Shown here in pieces: positions 14,287 through 22,427 of a stretch of DNA of 32,709 bases; within the stretch, counting starts at the first letter, position 1, and every line of letters begins with the position of its first letter. The notes under the pieces are model-generated. The model worked only from the letters and a program-made list of their open reading frames with translations, did no database searches and was not told where the DNA came from. Both the position numbers and the translations under genes were made by a program. Source of the DNA: Methyloversatilis sp. (lineage in GTDB: Bacteria; Pseudomonadota; Gammaproteobacteria; Burkholderiales; Rhodocyclaceae); assembly GCF_030696805.1 (NCBI RefSeq), contig NZ_JAUYRO010000115.1, forward strand, positions 1 through 32,709, in the 5' to 3' direction.

Positions 14287-16023
14287 TCAGTCGGCGCTGC
14301 GGCGTTCGGCGTCGATCAGTTCGGCGCGCCGTGCGGATGGCATATCCAGTTGCGCCAGCACATGATCGCCCAACTGGAGCGCCGCTTCCAGCGCCTCCGG
14401 AATGACTTCGGTGGCGCCCGCTGCACGCAGTTCGGCCGCATGTGCGCCATCGCGCGCCCGGGCGATCAGCGGCAGCGCCGGGAACTCGGCGTGCAGGCTG
14501 CGCACCACGTGCCGGGCCGCGGCGGGATCATCCATCGTGACGACCAGCGCGCGGGCCCGACCGGCGCCCAGATGATGCAGCAGTGACGGGCTGCCGGCAT
14601 CGCCGACGATGACCGGCCGCCCTGCTGCGTGGTGGCGCGCCGCCGCTGCGGCGTGCCGTTCGATGGCGAGCCACGGCAGATCGGCGCGGTCCAGCACACG
14701 TGCCACCCGCTGCCCGACCCGGCCGAAGCCGGCAATGATGACCACATCGTCCTGCGCGGGCAGGCTTCGTGCGGCCGCACCGTCGCCCGCCGTGTCGGCA
14801 GCGCGATCGAAGCGCCGGTGCAGCGCACGGCCGGCCTTTGCCGCAAGTGGCGTCATGAACATGCTCAGCGTGGCCACCAGCAACATGAAATTGCCGGTCC
14901 GGGCATCCAGCAGACCGGTGCCAAGCGCGATGCCGATGACGATCAGCGCAAATTCGCCGGCCTGACCGAGCAACAGCGCCGCCTCGACGGCGTCACCGCG
15001 TGCCAGGCCGAACAGGCGGAACAGTGTAAAGAGCACGGCGCTTTTCAGCGCGTACAGGCCGATCACCGATCCCACCAGCCACAGCGCGTCGGCGGCCACG
15101 GTTATCAGATCAAGGCTCATGCCGACCGACACGAAGAACAGCCCCATCAGCAGGCCCTTGAACGGTTCGATGGCCTGCAGCGCGGCATGGCGATACTCGG
15201 TTTCGGACAGCATCAGCCCGGCCAGGAAGGCGCCGAGCGCCATCGACAGCCCGGCACGGCCTGTCAGTGCCGCGACGCCGAGCGCAGCGAGCAGTGTCAG
15301 CGCCATGAAGCTGTCGGCCTGCGTGGTGACCGACACGCGGCGGAACAGCGGTGTCAGCACGAGCCGGCCGAGCAGCAGGATGAGCGCCACCGCCAGAGCC
15401 GCTTTGGCCAGCGCGGTCAACAAAAGCCACACGAAGCCGCTCGCCGTGCCGCCCGCGCCATTACCCGCCATCAGGCCGAGCAGGATGAGCAGCGGAACGA
15501 AGGCGATGTCCTGCAGCAGCAGCACGGCAAAACTCGTGCGACCGACCGTCGAGCGCGTCTGACCCGCCTCGTCGAGCAGTTGCATCACCACCGCGGTGGA
15601 TGACATCGCGAGGCCGAGGCCGAGCACCAGCGCCGTCTCGTGGCCATGGCCGAACGCCAGCGCAATGCCGGCGATCAGCGCACCGGTGCCCAGCCACTGT
15701 GCGCTGCCCACACCCAGCACCCAGCGGCGCAACGACCAGAGCTGGCGTGCCGACAGTTCCAGGCCGATGACGAACAGCATGAACATGACGCCCAGTTCGG
15801 CCAGACCCCGCACGCCCTCGCCATCGGCGATGGTGAGCGCACCGAGCCAGGGCAGGTCGGCGGCCAGCCGGCCCAGACCATACGGACCGACCAGCGCGCC
15901 GGCGCACAGGAAGGCCACCACCTGGCTCACCCGGGCGCGCGCCAGCAGCGGCATCACCAGACCGGCGATGGCGAGAAACAGCAGCAGCGGCTGCAGGTGG
16001 GGCAATCCGGCGTGGGCGTCCAT
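14287..16023 (-). CDS. Kef-type monovalent cation:proton antiporter (CPA2) with RCK domain
   Basis: This 578-residue protein has about 12 membrane helices (to about residue 395), including the CPA2 patterns VVAFLCAGALVGPYGLG and GLGLAMSSTAVVMQLL. A cytoplasmic TrkA-N/RCK domain follows, starting VVIIAGFGRVGQRVARVL with a GxGxxG nucleotide-binding site, and ending in VIPEALEAALQLG. The length is near that of KefB/KefC. Kef systems expel K+ and acidify the cell when glutathione-electrophile adducts form, and need a flavodoxin-fold quinone reductase (KefF/KefG) for full activity. An NADPH-dependent FMN reductase of that fold is encoded two genes upstream. The FAH gene lies 48 bp upstream on the same strand. 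Confidence 0.85.
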   Translation of the reverse strand: MDAHAGLPHLQPLLLFLAIAGLVMPLLARARVSQVVAFLCAGALVGPYGLGRLAADLPWLGALTIADGEGVRGLAELGVMFMLFVIGLELSARQLWSLRRWVLGVGSAQWLGTGALIAGIALAFGHGHETALVLGLGLAMSSTAVVMQLLDEAGQTRSTVGRTSFAVLLLQDIAFVPLLILLGLMAGNGAGGTASGFVWLLLTALAKAALAVALILLLGRLVLTPLFRRVSVTTQADSFMALTLLAALGVAALTGRAGLSMALGAFLAGLMLSETEYRHAALQAIEPFKGLLMGLFFVSVGMSLDLITVAADALWLVGSVIGLYALKSAVLFTLFRLFGLARGDAVEAALLLGQAGEFALIVIGIALGTGLLDARTGNFMLLVATLSMFMTPLAAKAGRALHRRFDRAADTAGDGAAARSLPAQDDVVIIAGFGRVGQRVARVLDRADLPWLAIERHAAAAARHHAAGRPVIVGDAGSPSLLHHLGAGRARALVVTMDDPAAARHVVRSLHAEFPALPLIARARDGAHAAELRAAGATEVIPEALEAALQLGDHVLAQLDMPSARRAELIDAERRSAD

Positions 16024-16071
16024 CCGTCAAGCGTGCATCAGGTGCGGCCGGATCGTATTGACACAGGTCGT

Positions 16072-16845
16072 TCAGCCGGCGGGCGCGTACACATTGCCGA
16101 GCGTGCCGACCCCGGTGACGGTCACTTCGACGGTGCTACCCGGTTTCATCGGCAGTACGCCGACCGAGGTGCCGCAGCAGATCACGTCGCCGGGCAGCAG
16201 CGTCATGTCGCGCGAAATCATCGCGACCAGCTGCACCGGCGGAATGATCATGTCGGACACCGGATAGCGCTGGCGCTCGCGCCCGCCGACCGTGGTGACC
16301 ACTTCGGCATCGGCCGGCAGTGCATCGGTTTCGATGACCGGGCCGAAGCAGCCGAAGCCGTCGAAACTTTTGGCGCGGGTCCATTGCGCGAACGACGGGT
16401 CCTTGTCCACCAGTTCCAGCGCGCTCACATCATTGACGCAGGTGTAACCGAAGATGGCGTCGGCGGCCTGCGCCTCGTCCAGGTTGCGTGCCACCTTGCC
16501 GATGACCACGCCCAGCTCACCCTCGTAGAACACGCGACCGTCGAAGGCCAGCGGTTTCGGAATCGGCTGACCGTGCCAGTTCAGCGCAGTCGGCGAACGC
16601 ACGAGGAACAGCGGCTCAGCCGGTACGCTGCCACCGGCCTTCTGCACGGCCGCGTGGAAGTTGTTCACGATGATGATCATCTTGGAGGGCACGCAGGGCA
16701 TCAGCCATTCGACGCCGGCCAGCGGCACGGTTTCGCCGGTCACGCGAGGCACGCCGAACAGGTCGCCATCGAGCAGTTCAACGAGGTCGCCGGCTATGCG
16801 GCCCAGCCGTTCGGCGCCCTGATGGCGCACACGCAGGTATTTCAT
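16072..16845 (-). CDS. Fumarylacetoacetate hydrolase (FAH) family protein
   Basis: This 257-residue protein has the FAH catalytic-domain signature. The metal-binding acids sit in FYEGELGVVIGK and in YTCVNDVSALEL, followed by KSFDGFGCFGPVIET and the C-terminal pattern LLPGDVICCGTSVGV. Family members hydrolyse or decarboxylate beta-diketo acids in aromatic or sugar-acid breakdown. The substrate cannot be read from sequence. It lies between the FMN reductase gene (41 bp) and the Kef-type gene (48 bp) on the same strand, so probably in one operon. Confidence 0.85.
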   Translation of the reverse strand: MKYLRVRHQGAERLGRIAGDLVELLDGDLFGVPRVTGETVPLAGVEWLMPCVPSKMIIIVNNFHAAVQKAGGSVPAEPLFLVRSPTALNWHGQPIPKPLAFDGRVFYEGELGVVIGKVARNLDEAQAADAIFGYTCVNDVSALELVDKDPSFAQWTRAKSFDGFGCFGPVIETDALPADAEVVTTVGGRERQRYPVSDMIIPPVQLVAMISRDMTLLPGDVICCGTSVGVLPMKPGSTVEVTVTGVGTLGNVYAPAG

Positions 16846-16886
16846 TGTTGCTTCCTGTGAGTCGGACGGAATTGAGCGGAAAGAAA

Positions 16887-17522
16887 TCAGGGGCGCAGGC
16901 GCGCCGCCACATCGACCAGACGCATTGCCGTGCGGTCCAGCATCTGCTGCAGGCGCTCGTCGGCCAGACGGCCTTCGGACGTGAAGGCCGTGGACGCCCC
17001 ACCGACGGCCACCTGCTCGGACAGCACCAGTGCGCCGACCGACTGCAGCACCGCCCGCAGATGCACCAGACCGCGCAGGCCGCCCAGCGCACCCGGTGAG
17101 GCAGCGGCGAGCGCGGCCACCTTGCCGGCATACGGCACCGTACCGGCCTCGTCGCCGGCCGGGCGTGAAATCCAGTCCAGCGTGTTTTTCAGTACCGCGC
17201 TGAAAGAACCGTTGTACTCCGGCGACGCGATGAACAGGCCGTGATGCGACTTGAACAGTTCCTTCAGCGGTCGCACCCCCAGCGGCAGGCCGGCCGATGC
17301 TTCGAGGTCGCCGTCGTACAGCGGCAGCGGATGGTCGCGCAGGTCCATGAAGGTGGCTTCACCGCCCGCCTCTTCGACCGCACGGGCTGCCGCCAGCGCG
17401 AGCTTGCGGTTGAACGATGCCTCGCGTGTGCTGCCGGCGAAGCACAGGATGCGTGCCTTCACGCCCTCCTCCTCGGAACTGTTGCGGACGACGGCCAGGC
17501 TTTTGCTGTTCGGGTTGTTCAT
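16887..17522 (-). CDS. NADPH-dependent FMN reductase / quinone reductase-like flavoprotein
   Basis: From the ATG at 17520-17522 the protein has 211 residues and its start overlaps the ParA-like stop by 4 nt (ATGA). The family's usual start corresponds to a GTG at 17460-17462 (VKARILCFAGSTR), which has a strong GAGGAGG ribosome-binding site just before it; either could be used. The flavodoxin-like fold shows in FAGSTREASFNRKLA (phosphate loop), DLRDHPLPLYDGD, and the flavin-binding SPEYNGSFSAVLKNTLDW. It would reduce FMN or quinones with NADPH. It shares its fold family with the KefF/KefG partners of Kef antiporters, and a Kef-type gene lies downstream. Confidence 0.85.
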   Translation of the reverse strand: MNNPNSKSLAVVRNSSEEEGVKARILCFAGSTREASFNRKLALAAARAVEEAGGEATFMDLRDHPLPLYDGDLEASAGLPLGVRPLKELFKSHHGLFIASPEYNGSFSAVLKNTLDWISRPAGDEAGTVPYAGKVAALAAASPGALGGLRGLVHLRAVLQSVGALVLSEQVAVGGASTAFTSEGRLADERLQQMLDRTAMRLVDVAARLRP

Positions 17523-18145
17523 GGGGAGTCCAGCCAGTCGATGATGGGTTGCCACTGTTCGCGGTCGGTCTGAGCGCGCGAGCGGGACAGGTCGAAAATG
17601 CTCATGCCGTGCGCGGCCGTCTGCACGTACAGCTGCGAATTGCGCAGATAGCCCAGCACCGGCAGATCGAGCCCGGCGCAGAAACGCTCCAGTTCCTGCG
17701 CGGCGCGCGTGCGCGTGTCGACCCGCATGCCGACGATGCCGATGCGCACCCGCGCCGAGCTGATGCGCTTGTGCTGTGCCAGTTCGTTCAGGAACTCACC
17801 GGTGGCGAGGATATCGAAAATCGACGGCTGCACCGGCACGAGAATGCGGTCGACGCTGCGCAGCATGGTTTCGAGCCGCTTGCCGCGCAGGCCCGCGGGT
17901 GTGTCGATGACCACATGCGTGGTACCGCGCGGCGGGCGGGCCGGCAGGTCGGGTTCGATATCCCAGCCGGAAATGGGCGCCAGCAGCGGCGAGCGCAGTG
18001 CGAGCCAGTGGCGCGCCGACTGCTGGCGGTCGATGTCGCCCAGCATGACGCGAGCCCCCTGGGTGGCGTAGTGCGCCGCGACGTTGGTCGCCAGGGTGCT
18101 CTTGCCGGCACCGCCCTTGGGGTTCGCAACCAGTACGCTATACAT
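17519..18145 (-). CDS. Orphan ParA/MinD-like ATPase
   Basis: This 208-residue protein has a deviant Walker A box, PKGGAGKST, at about residues 9-17. Walker A' follows with VMLGDIDRQQSARHW, and Walker B-like HVVIDTPAG at about 77-85. Such ATPases dimerise on DNA or membrane to position plasmids, chromosomes or protein complexes. There is no ParB gene or parS-like array nearby, so it does not look like a partition locus. It lies 23 bp after an SDR gene and overlaps the FMN reductase start. Confidence 0.85.
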   Translation of the reverse strand: MYSVLVANPKGGAGKSTLATNVAAHYATQGARVMLGDIDRQQSARHWLALRSPLLAPISGWDIEPDLPARPPRGTTHVVIDTPAGLRGKRLETMLRSVDRILVPVQPSIFDILATGEFLNELAQHKRISSARVRIGIVGMRVDTRTRAAQELERFCAGLDLPVLGYLRNSQLYVQTAAHGMSIFDLSRSRAQTDREQWQPIIDWLDSP

Positions 18146-18168
18146 GCAGCGGCCTCAGGAAAGTACGC

Positions 18169-18828
18169 TCAGGAAAGTACGATTTCCCGCGCGAACTGGC
18201 CGCCGGGCTGTGAATGCAGGGTCCAGAACGCGTCGGCCACGCGGGCCGAATCGAGCAGGCTGCCTTCGCGCAGCACACCGGCGATCGTGACAATGGCGGC
18301 ATGTACGCCGGCCGGCGACAGTTCCTGATGCAGGCTGAACACCAGATTGCGCAGCGCGGCCTTCTGCACCGACAGCGAAGCCGCCGCCGCGACCGGTTCC
18401 ATCGCCAGTCCGCCGCCGGTGAACAGGATGCTGCCCTGACCGGCTGCACGCATCGCCGGCAGCACAGCACGCGCCGCGATCAGCGCGCCCAGTACGCCGA
18501 TGCGCAGATCCGCCGCAAGCGCTTCCGGGTCCAGCACCGAGGGTGCGCTTTCGCGCGGCACGGCGGCGTTGAACACCAGCACCTCGGGCGGCGGCATCGC
18601 GTGGCGCATGCTTTCGATGGCGCACACGATGGATTCGTCGCTGCCGGCGTCGGCCACGAAGCCCTGCGCTGTCACGCCGCGCGCAGCCAGTTCGTGTTCA
18701 TAGCGTTCGAGCTTGCCGGCATTGCGCGAAATCATCGCCACGCAATAGCCTTCGGCACCGAAGCGCCGTGCCACCGCGGCACCGACTCCGGTTCCCATGC
18801 CGACAATGGCGCACACCTTGGATCCCAT
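18169..18828 (-). CDS. Short-chain dehydrogenase/reductase-like protein lacking catalytic Ser and Tyr
   Basis: This 219-residue protein has an SDR Rossmann start (AIVGMGTGVGAAVARRFG, glycine motif at about 10-16) and the NAA motif (VLVFNAAVP, about 85-91). In the usual YxxxK position it reads LSVQK (Leu152, Lys156), and the Ser-bearing strand reads ILFTGGG. Two of the normal catalytic residues are therefore absent, and it may bind NAD(P)H without classic dehydrogenase activity. It is the first gene of a tight five-gene set with ParA, FMN reductase, FAH and the Kef-type gene. Confidence 0.8.
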   Translation of the reverse strand: MGSKVCAIVGMGTGVGAAVARRFGAEGYCVAMISRNAGKLERYEHELAARGVTAQGFVADAGSDESIVCAIESMRHAMPPPEVLVFNAAVPRESAPSVLDPEALAADLRIGVLGALIAARAVLPAMRAAGQGSILFTGGGLAMEPVAAAASLSVQKAALRNLVFSLHQELSPAGVHAAIVTIAGVLREGSLLDSARVADAFWTLHSQPGGQFAREIVLS

Positions 18829-18940
18829 ATCGTTTTTTCCCCCGGCCAGCGCTGCTGTGATGGCTGTTTGGTGTGGCTGCTACCTGTCACGGCCGTGTTG
18901 CTGGCCTCTTGCTGTCGCCCGATGCGTTCGCGTGTCGCGT

Positions 18941-19279
18941 CTATTTGTCCTTCGCTGCAGCACGCGCCGCGACCAGCGCACTGCGTCGTTCTTCATCGGC
19001 CTGCGCGATGGCCTGCTTCTGCTCCTCGGTCAGAAGCTGGCCACGCTGCTGTTCGATGGCCGCGACCACGCGCGCGGCTGGGTCGGTGATGCGGCCTTCC
19101 GCCGGCATCGCCGAACGCACCTGCGCGTCGGGCAGGCGGGTGATATCGACGATGCGACGTACGAACTGATCCTCGATCCGGCGCGTTTCCGCCTTCAGAA
19201 ACGCCGTCTGGGCAGGCGTCTGCGCGATGGCGGGTGAAAGCATGCAACAGCAGGCAAGCAGCGACAACAGAAACTTCAT
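18941..19279 (-). CDS. Small periplasmic protein of unknown function
   Basis: This 112-residue protein begins with a signal peptide (KFLLSLLACCCMLSPAIAQ, cleavage probably after AIA). The mature part is almost all helical and charged, with no Cys and a Lys/Ala-rich end (ARAAAKDK). The pattern of long helices with LLTEEQKQAIAQADEER loosely recalls periplasmic helical chaperone or metal-stress proteins such as Spy/CpxP, but their LTxxQ motif is only partly met. No family can be named. It lies 80 bp downstream of the QorA-type gene; the 112 bp between it and the SDR gene (18829-18940) show nothing recognisable. Confidence 0.7.
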   Translation of the reverse strand: MKFLLSLLACCCMLSPAIAQTPAQTAFLKAETRRIEDQFVRRIVDITRLPDAQVRSAMPAEGRITDPAARVVAAIEQQRGQLLTEEQKQAIAQADEERRSALVAARAAAKDK

Positions 19280-19359
19280 CGGGAATGCTCCGCAAGGTCA
19301 ATCGGTAAACGGCGTGCCACGCCAGGCACAGTGTGTTCCGCCAGCCCCCTCCCCGCACC

Positions 19360-20343
19360 TCACTCCGGCGTCAGCAAAAGGGAACCTGTGGTGAGCCGCG
19401 CGGCAAGCGCTTCATGCGCGCGTGCGCAGTCCTTCAACGCATGACGCTGCCCGATGGCGACACGCAGGGTGCCGTCGGCCGCCCGGGCGAACAACTCGTC
19501 GGCCGCGGCCAGCAGGTCGGCGCGCTGCGCAACGTAATGGAACAGCGTCGGCCGGGTCAGGAACAGCGAACCCTTCTGCGCGAGCAGTGCCGGTTCGAAC
19601 GCGGCCACCGGTCCGGAAGCGTTGCCGAAACTGACCATCATGCCGAGCGGGGCGAGGCAGTCCAGCGAGGCCATGAAAGTGTCTCGACCAATGCCGTCAT
19701 ACACCACGCGCACGCCCTTGCCACCGGTCAGCGCACGGACCTGCACCGGCAGGTCGGCCGGTGCCACACCGGTCAGGACATGTGCGCAACCGTGGGCGCG
19801 AGCCAGTTCGGCCTTGGCTGGCGTGCTGACCGTGCCGATCACCGTGGCGCCGAGCGCCTGCGCCCACTGGCTCGCTATCAGGCCGACGCCACCGGCTGCG
19901 GCGTGCAGCAGTACGGTGTCACCCGGTTCGATGCGGCAGGTACGACGCAACAGATACTGCGCTGTCAGCCCCTTGAGCATCAGTGCAGCAGCGGTGTCGA
20001 AGTCGATCGCATCGGGCAGGCCCACCAACCGGTCGGCCGGCAGGTTGCGCACCTGGGCGTAGGCACCGGGCGGGCCGCCGGCATAGGCCACGCGGTCGCC
20101 GGGTGCGATATCGGTCACGCCATCGCCGACCGCCTCGACCACGCCGGCAGCCTCCAGACCCAGCCCGCCGGGAAGCGGCATGGGGTAGAGCCCGGAGCGG
20201 TAGTAGATGTCGATGAAATTGACACCGATGGCGTGCTGGCGCACCCGGGCCTCGCCCGCCGCAGGGTCGGACAGTTCGACAGCGTCGTACTGCAGTACCT
20301 CGGGGCCGCCGGTGCGGTGCATGCGGACAGCGAAATCGGTCAT
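19360..20343 (-). CDS. qorA: NADPH:quinone oxidoreductase (zeta-crystallin type)
   Basis: With the ATG at 20341-20343 (MTDFAVRMHRTGGPEVLQY) the protein has 327 residues, the usual length for QorA; a much longer upstream open frame is antisense to the ParA gene. It is a zinc-free medium-chain reductase. The GroES-like half has GVNFIDIYYRSGLYP. The Rossmann half has LLHAAAGGVGLIASQWA, the AxxGxxG NADPH site, and later YDGIGRDTF. It would reduce quinones by one electron or reduce alkenals. It is divergent from the second ParA gene across a 108-bp gap in which no clear promoter was seen. Confidence 0.88.
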   Translation of the reverse strand: MTDFAVRMHRTGGPEVLQYDAVELSDPAAGEARVRQHAIGVNFIDIYYRSGLYPMPLPGGLGLEAAGVVEAVGDGVTDIAPGDRVAYAGGPPGAYAQVRNLPADRLVGLPDAIDFDTAAALMLKGLTAQYLLRRTCRIEPGDTVLLHAAAGGVGLIASQWAQALGATVIGTVSTPAKAELARAHGCAHVLTGVAPADLPVQVRALTGGKGVRVVYDGIGRDTFMASLDCLAPLGMMVSFGNASGPVAAFEPALLAQKGSLFLTRPTLFHYVAQRADLLAAADELFARAADGTLRVAIGQRHALKDCARAHEALAARLTTGSLLLTPE

Positions 20344-20451
20344 CGGGAGGGCAGGTTCCGGCACATGAGCGTGGATTCTACCGGCCAAGTTCATGGTGCA
20401 CTGCACTGTCGGTTTTGGCAGAATGCAGGATCGAGTCCACCGGAGTCCGTC

Positions 20452-21219
20452 ATGCGTCGTGTCGTGTTCAACCAGAAGGGTGGCGTCGGCAAGTCCACGA
20501 TCACCTGCAATCTGGCCGCCATCAGTGCCGCGCGCGGCCAACGCACACTGGTGATCGATCTCGATACGCAGTGCAACTCCAGCCACTACCTGCTCGGCGA
20601 TGCCGCCGACAAGGTGGAACTGGGCGCCGCCGATTTCTTCGACCAGATCCTCAATTTCAAGCTCACGCCGCGCGACACGGCCGAATTCATCAGCGACACC
20701 GGCCACCCGGGGCTGTCGGTGATGACCGCCAGCCCGCAGCTGGCCGAACTCGAAAACAAGCTCGAATCGCGTTACAAGATCTACAAGCTGCGTGAGGCGC
20801 TCGAAGCACTCGACGACTTCGACAACATCTACATCGATACGCCGCCGGCGCTCAACTTCTACTCGCGCTGTGCGCTGATCGCCGCCGAATCGGTGCTGAT
20901 CCCGTTCGATTGCGACGATTTCTCGCGCAAGGCGCTGTACACGCTGATCGAGAACATCGAGGAAATCCGTGGTGACCACAACGAAGGGCTGAAACTTGAA
21001 GGCATCGTGGTGAACCAGTTCCAGGCACGCTCCAGCCTGCCGGTGCGCGTGGTGCAGGAATTGCGCGACGAAGGCCTGCCGGTGCTCGAAGCGGCGCTGT
21101 CGTCGTCGGTCAAGGTGAAGGAATCGCACGAGGCGGCGCAGCCGCTGATTCATTTTGCCCCCAGCCACAAGGTGACGCAGGAGTTCGTGGCGCTGTACGA
21201 GCTGCTCGAAAGCCACTGA
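20452..21219 (+). CDS. Second orphan ParA-family ATPase
   Basis: This 255-residue protein has the deviant Walker A box NQKGGVGKST at about residues 7-16, Walker A' in LVIDLDTQCNSS, and Walker B in NIYIDTPPALNFY. It is longer than the ParA-like protein at 17519-18145 and clearly different in sequence (Soj/ParA style). No ParB gene follows. The next gene is 130 bp away and unrelated. The role may be positioning of a cellular complex rather than DNA partition. Confidence 0.87.
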   Translation: MRRVVFNQKGGVGKSTITCNLAAISAARGQRTLVIDLDTQCNSSHYLLGDAADKVELGAADFFDQILNFKLTPRDTAEFISDTGHPGLSVMTASPQLAELENKLESRYKIYKLREALEALDDFDNIYIDTPPALNFYSRCALIAAESVLIPFDCDDFSRKALYTLIENIEEIRGDHNEGLKLEGIVVNQFQARSSLPVRVVQELRDEGLPVLEAALSSSVKVKESHEAAQPLIHFAPSHKVTQEFVALYELLESH

Positions 21220-21349
21220 TGGCTAGGGTCATCGCGTTCGCGCAGCAGCGATAGCCGGAACCATTGTGTGCATGCCGGCAACTGCGACTGCCCGGGCGGT
21301 GGCGACTGAACGGTCGAACTCGCAGCCGCCTCGCCCTGTCTGAGTCGCT

Positions 21350-21847
21350 ATGCTGCGCAGCCTACTTTTCCTTCTGCTTTGTCTGGGCACCGTCGCCGCC
21401 GGAGCGGCCGGCAACTATCGCGCGGTGGTCGGTCTGGACAGCGGCTGGCCGCGCCGCTGCGGCAGCGCGGTGTCGATACAGGGCTGGGACATCCAGATCC
21501 TGCGCGAACGGGTGGGAGACGACGTGGCGGCGCGGGTGGAAGTCAGGCCACCGACCGGCGGCGGTGCGCTGCCGGTGCTTGCCCGGCTCGAAATCGGCCA
21601 GTTCAGGCCAGCCGTGTTGCTGGTGCCCAACGAAGGTCTGCTCACGCTGCCCGGCTTTGAAGCCGATGCACGGCTGGACTGGGCAACGCTGATGCGCAAC
21701 TTCATGTTCTTCGGCGGCACCCTGGTGCTCGGGCAGGTCGGCGGCGACATCGAAATCCCGTTCACCGGCCCGGCACCGCGCGACGTTACGGCGCAGTACC
21801 TGAATTGTTCCGGAGATCTGGCGGCGCCACTGCGCGGCGGCAGTTGA
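21350..21847 (+). CDS. Secreted protein of unknown function
   Basis: This 165-residue protein has a strong signal peptide (LRSLLFLLLCLGTVAAGAAG). The mature part is beta-rich, with two Cys (in RRCGSAV and LNCSGD) that could form a disulfide. No family was recognised. Its last 62 bp overlap, tail to tail, the 3' end of the gene on the other strand at 21786-22427. Start choice is uncertain because no good ribosome-binding site is seen. Confidence 0.6.
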   Translation: MLRSLLFLLLCLGTVAAGAAGNYRAVVGLDSGWPRRCGSAVSIQGWDIQILRERVGDDVAARVEVRPPTGGGALPVLARLEIGQFRPAVLLVPNEGLLTLPGFEADARLDWATLMRNFMFFGGTLVLGQVGGDIEIPFTGPAPRDVTAQYLNCSGDLAAPLRGGS

Positions 21848-22427
21848 ACCTGTCCTGCAGCGCGCAGCGCACCGCCTCGACCACCGCCGGTTCCAGCGCC
21901 CCCCCGCGCAGGCGGTCGCTCAATTCCAGCTGTACGCCCTGCCCGCGCGAGCCGCGGTTGCACACATTCGCGGCGTCCCGGCCAGGATAGCGGTGACCCG
22001 ACACCTGGGCACGCACACCGCGCACGAACAGCCGGTCGGCGATCGCGCAGGCCAGGGTGCAGTCGCGCCCGCCGAGCAACGCCCGCTGTCCGGTGTCAGC
22101 CACGCCATGTACCGCCAGCACCGTGTGGCAACCGGCGAGCAGCGCCAGCGCGCGCGGCTCGTCAAAATGCCGGCTGGTCAGGTGCAGGGTCTCGAAATTG
22201 AGTGACGGCAGACAGCCTTCGAACAGATAAAGATCGAACGCCTCGCCGGCAATTGCGCGCGCCACTTCCGAAGTACCGCGCTCGATGCGCCCGCCGTGCG
22301 GCGCGATCACGGCGATACCGCTGCCACGCGACTTCACCGTGATGCGGTAATCACGCCCATCGACGTGGGCAGCGGCCAGTTCGCCGAAATTGCGGTAGCG
22401 GTCGCGATGCACCGCAACGCCCTTCAC
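21786..22427 (-). CDS. Poly-gamma-glutamate hydrolase family protein (YjqB-like, DUF867)
   Basis: This 213-residue protein opens with a GTG at 22425-22427 that overlaps the stop of the upstream gene (GTGA). It has the family pattern: YRNFGEL near the start, IAPHGGRIERGTSEVARAI (His44, Glu49, probable zinc ligands), FETLHLTSRHFDEP, and AVHGVAD (His107). Known members are zinc enzymes that cut poly-gamma-glutamate, often phage-borne; no phage genes are near here. No signal peptide is seen. The convergent overlap of 62 bp with the secreted-protein gene raises the chance that one of the two ends is over-called. Confidence 0.8.
   Translation of the reverse strand: MKGVAVHRDRYRNFGELAAAHVDGRDYRITVKSRGSGIAVIAPHGGRIERGTSEVARAIAGEAFDLYLFEGCLPSLNFETLHLTSRHFDEPRALALLAGCHTVLAVHGVADTGQRALLGGRDCTLACAIADRLFVRGVRAQVSGHRYPGRDAANVCNRGSRGQGVQLELSDRLRGGALEPAVVEAVRCALQDRFNCRRAVAPPDLRNNSGTAP

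Noticed and set aside
17519-18145. Chromosome or plasmid partition locus
   Set aside because: No ParB gene or parS-like sites were seen next to either ParA-like gene.
21786-22427. Prophage remnant suggested by the YjqB-like gene
   Set aside because: No integrase, capsid, lysis or attachment-site signals are nearby, and the gene is translationally coupled to a chromosomal-type neighbour.
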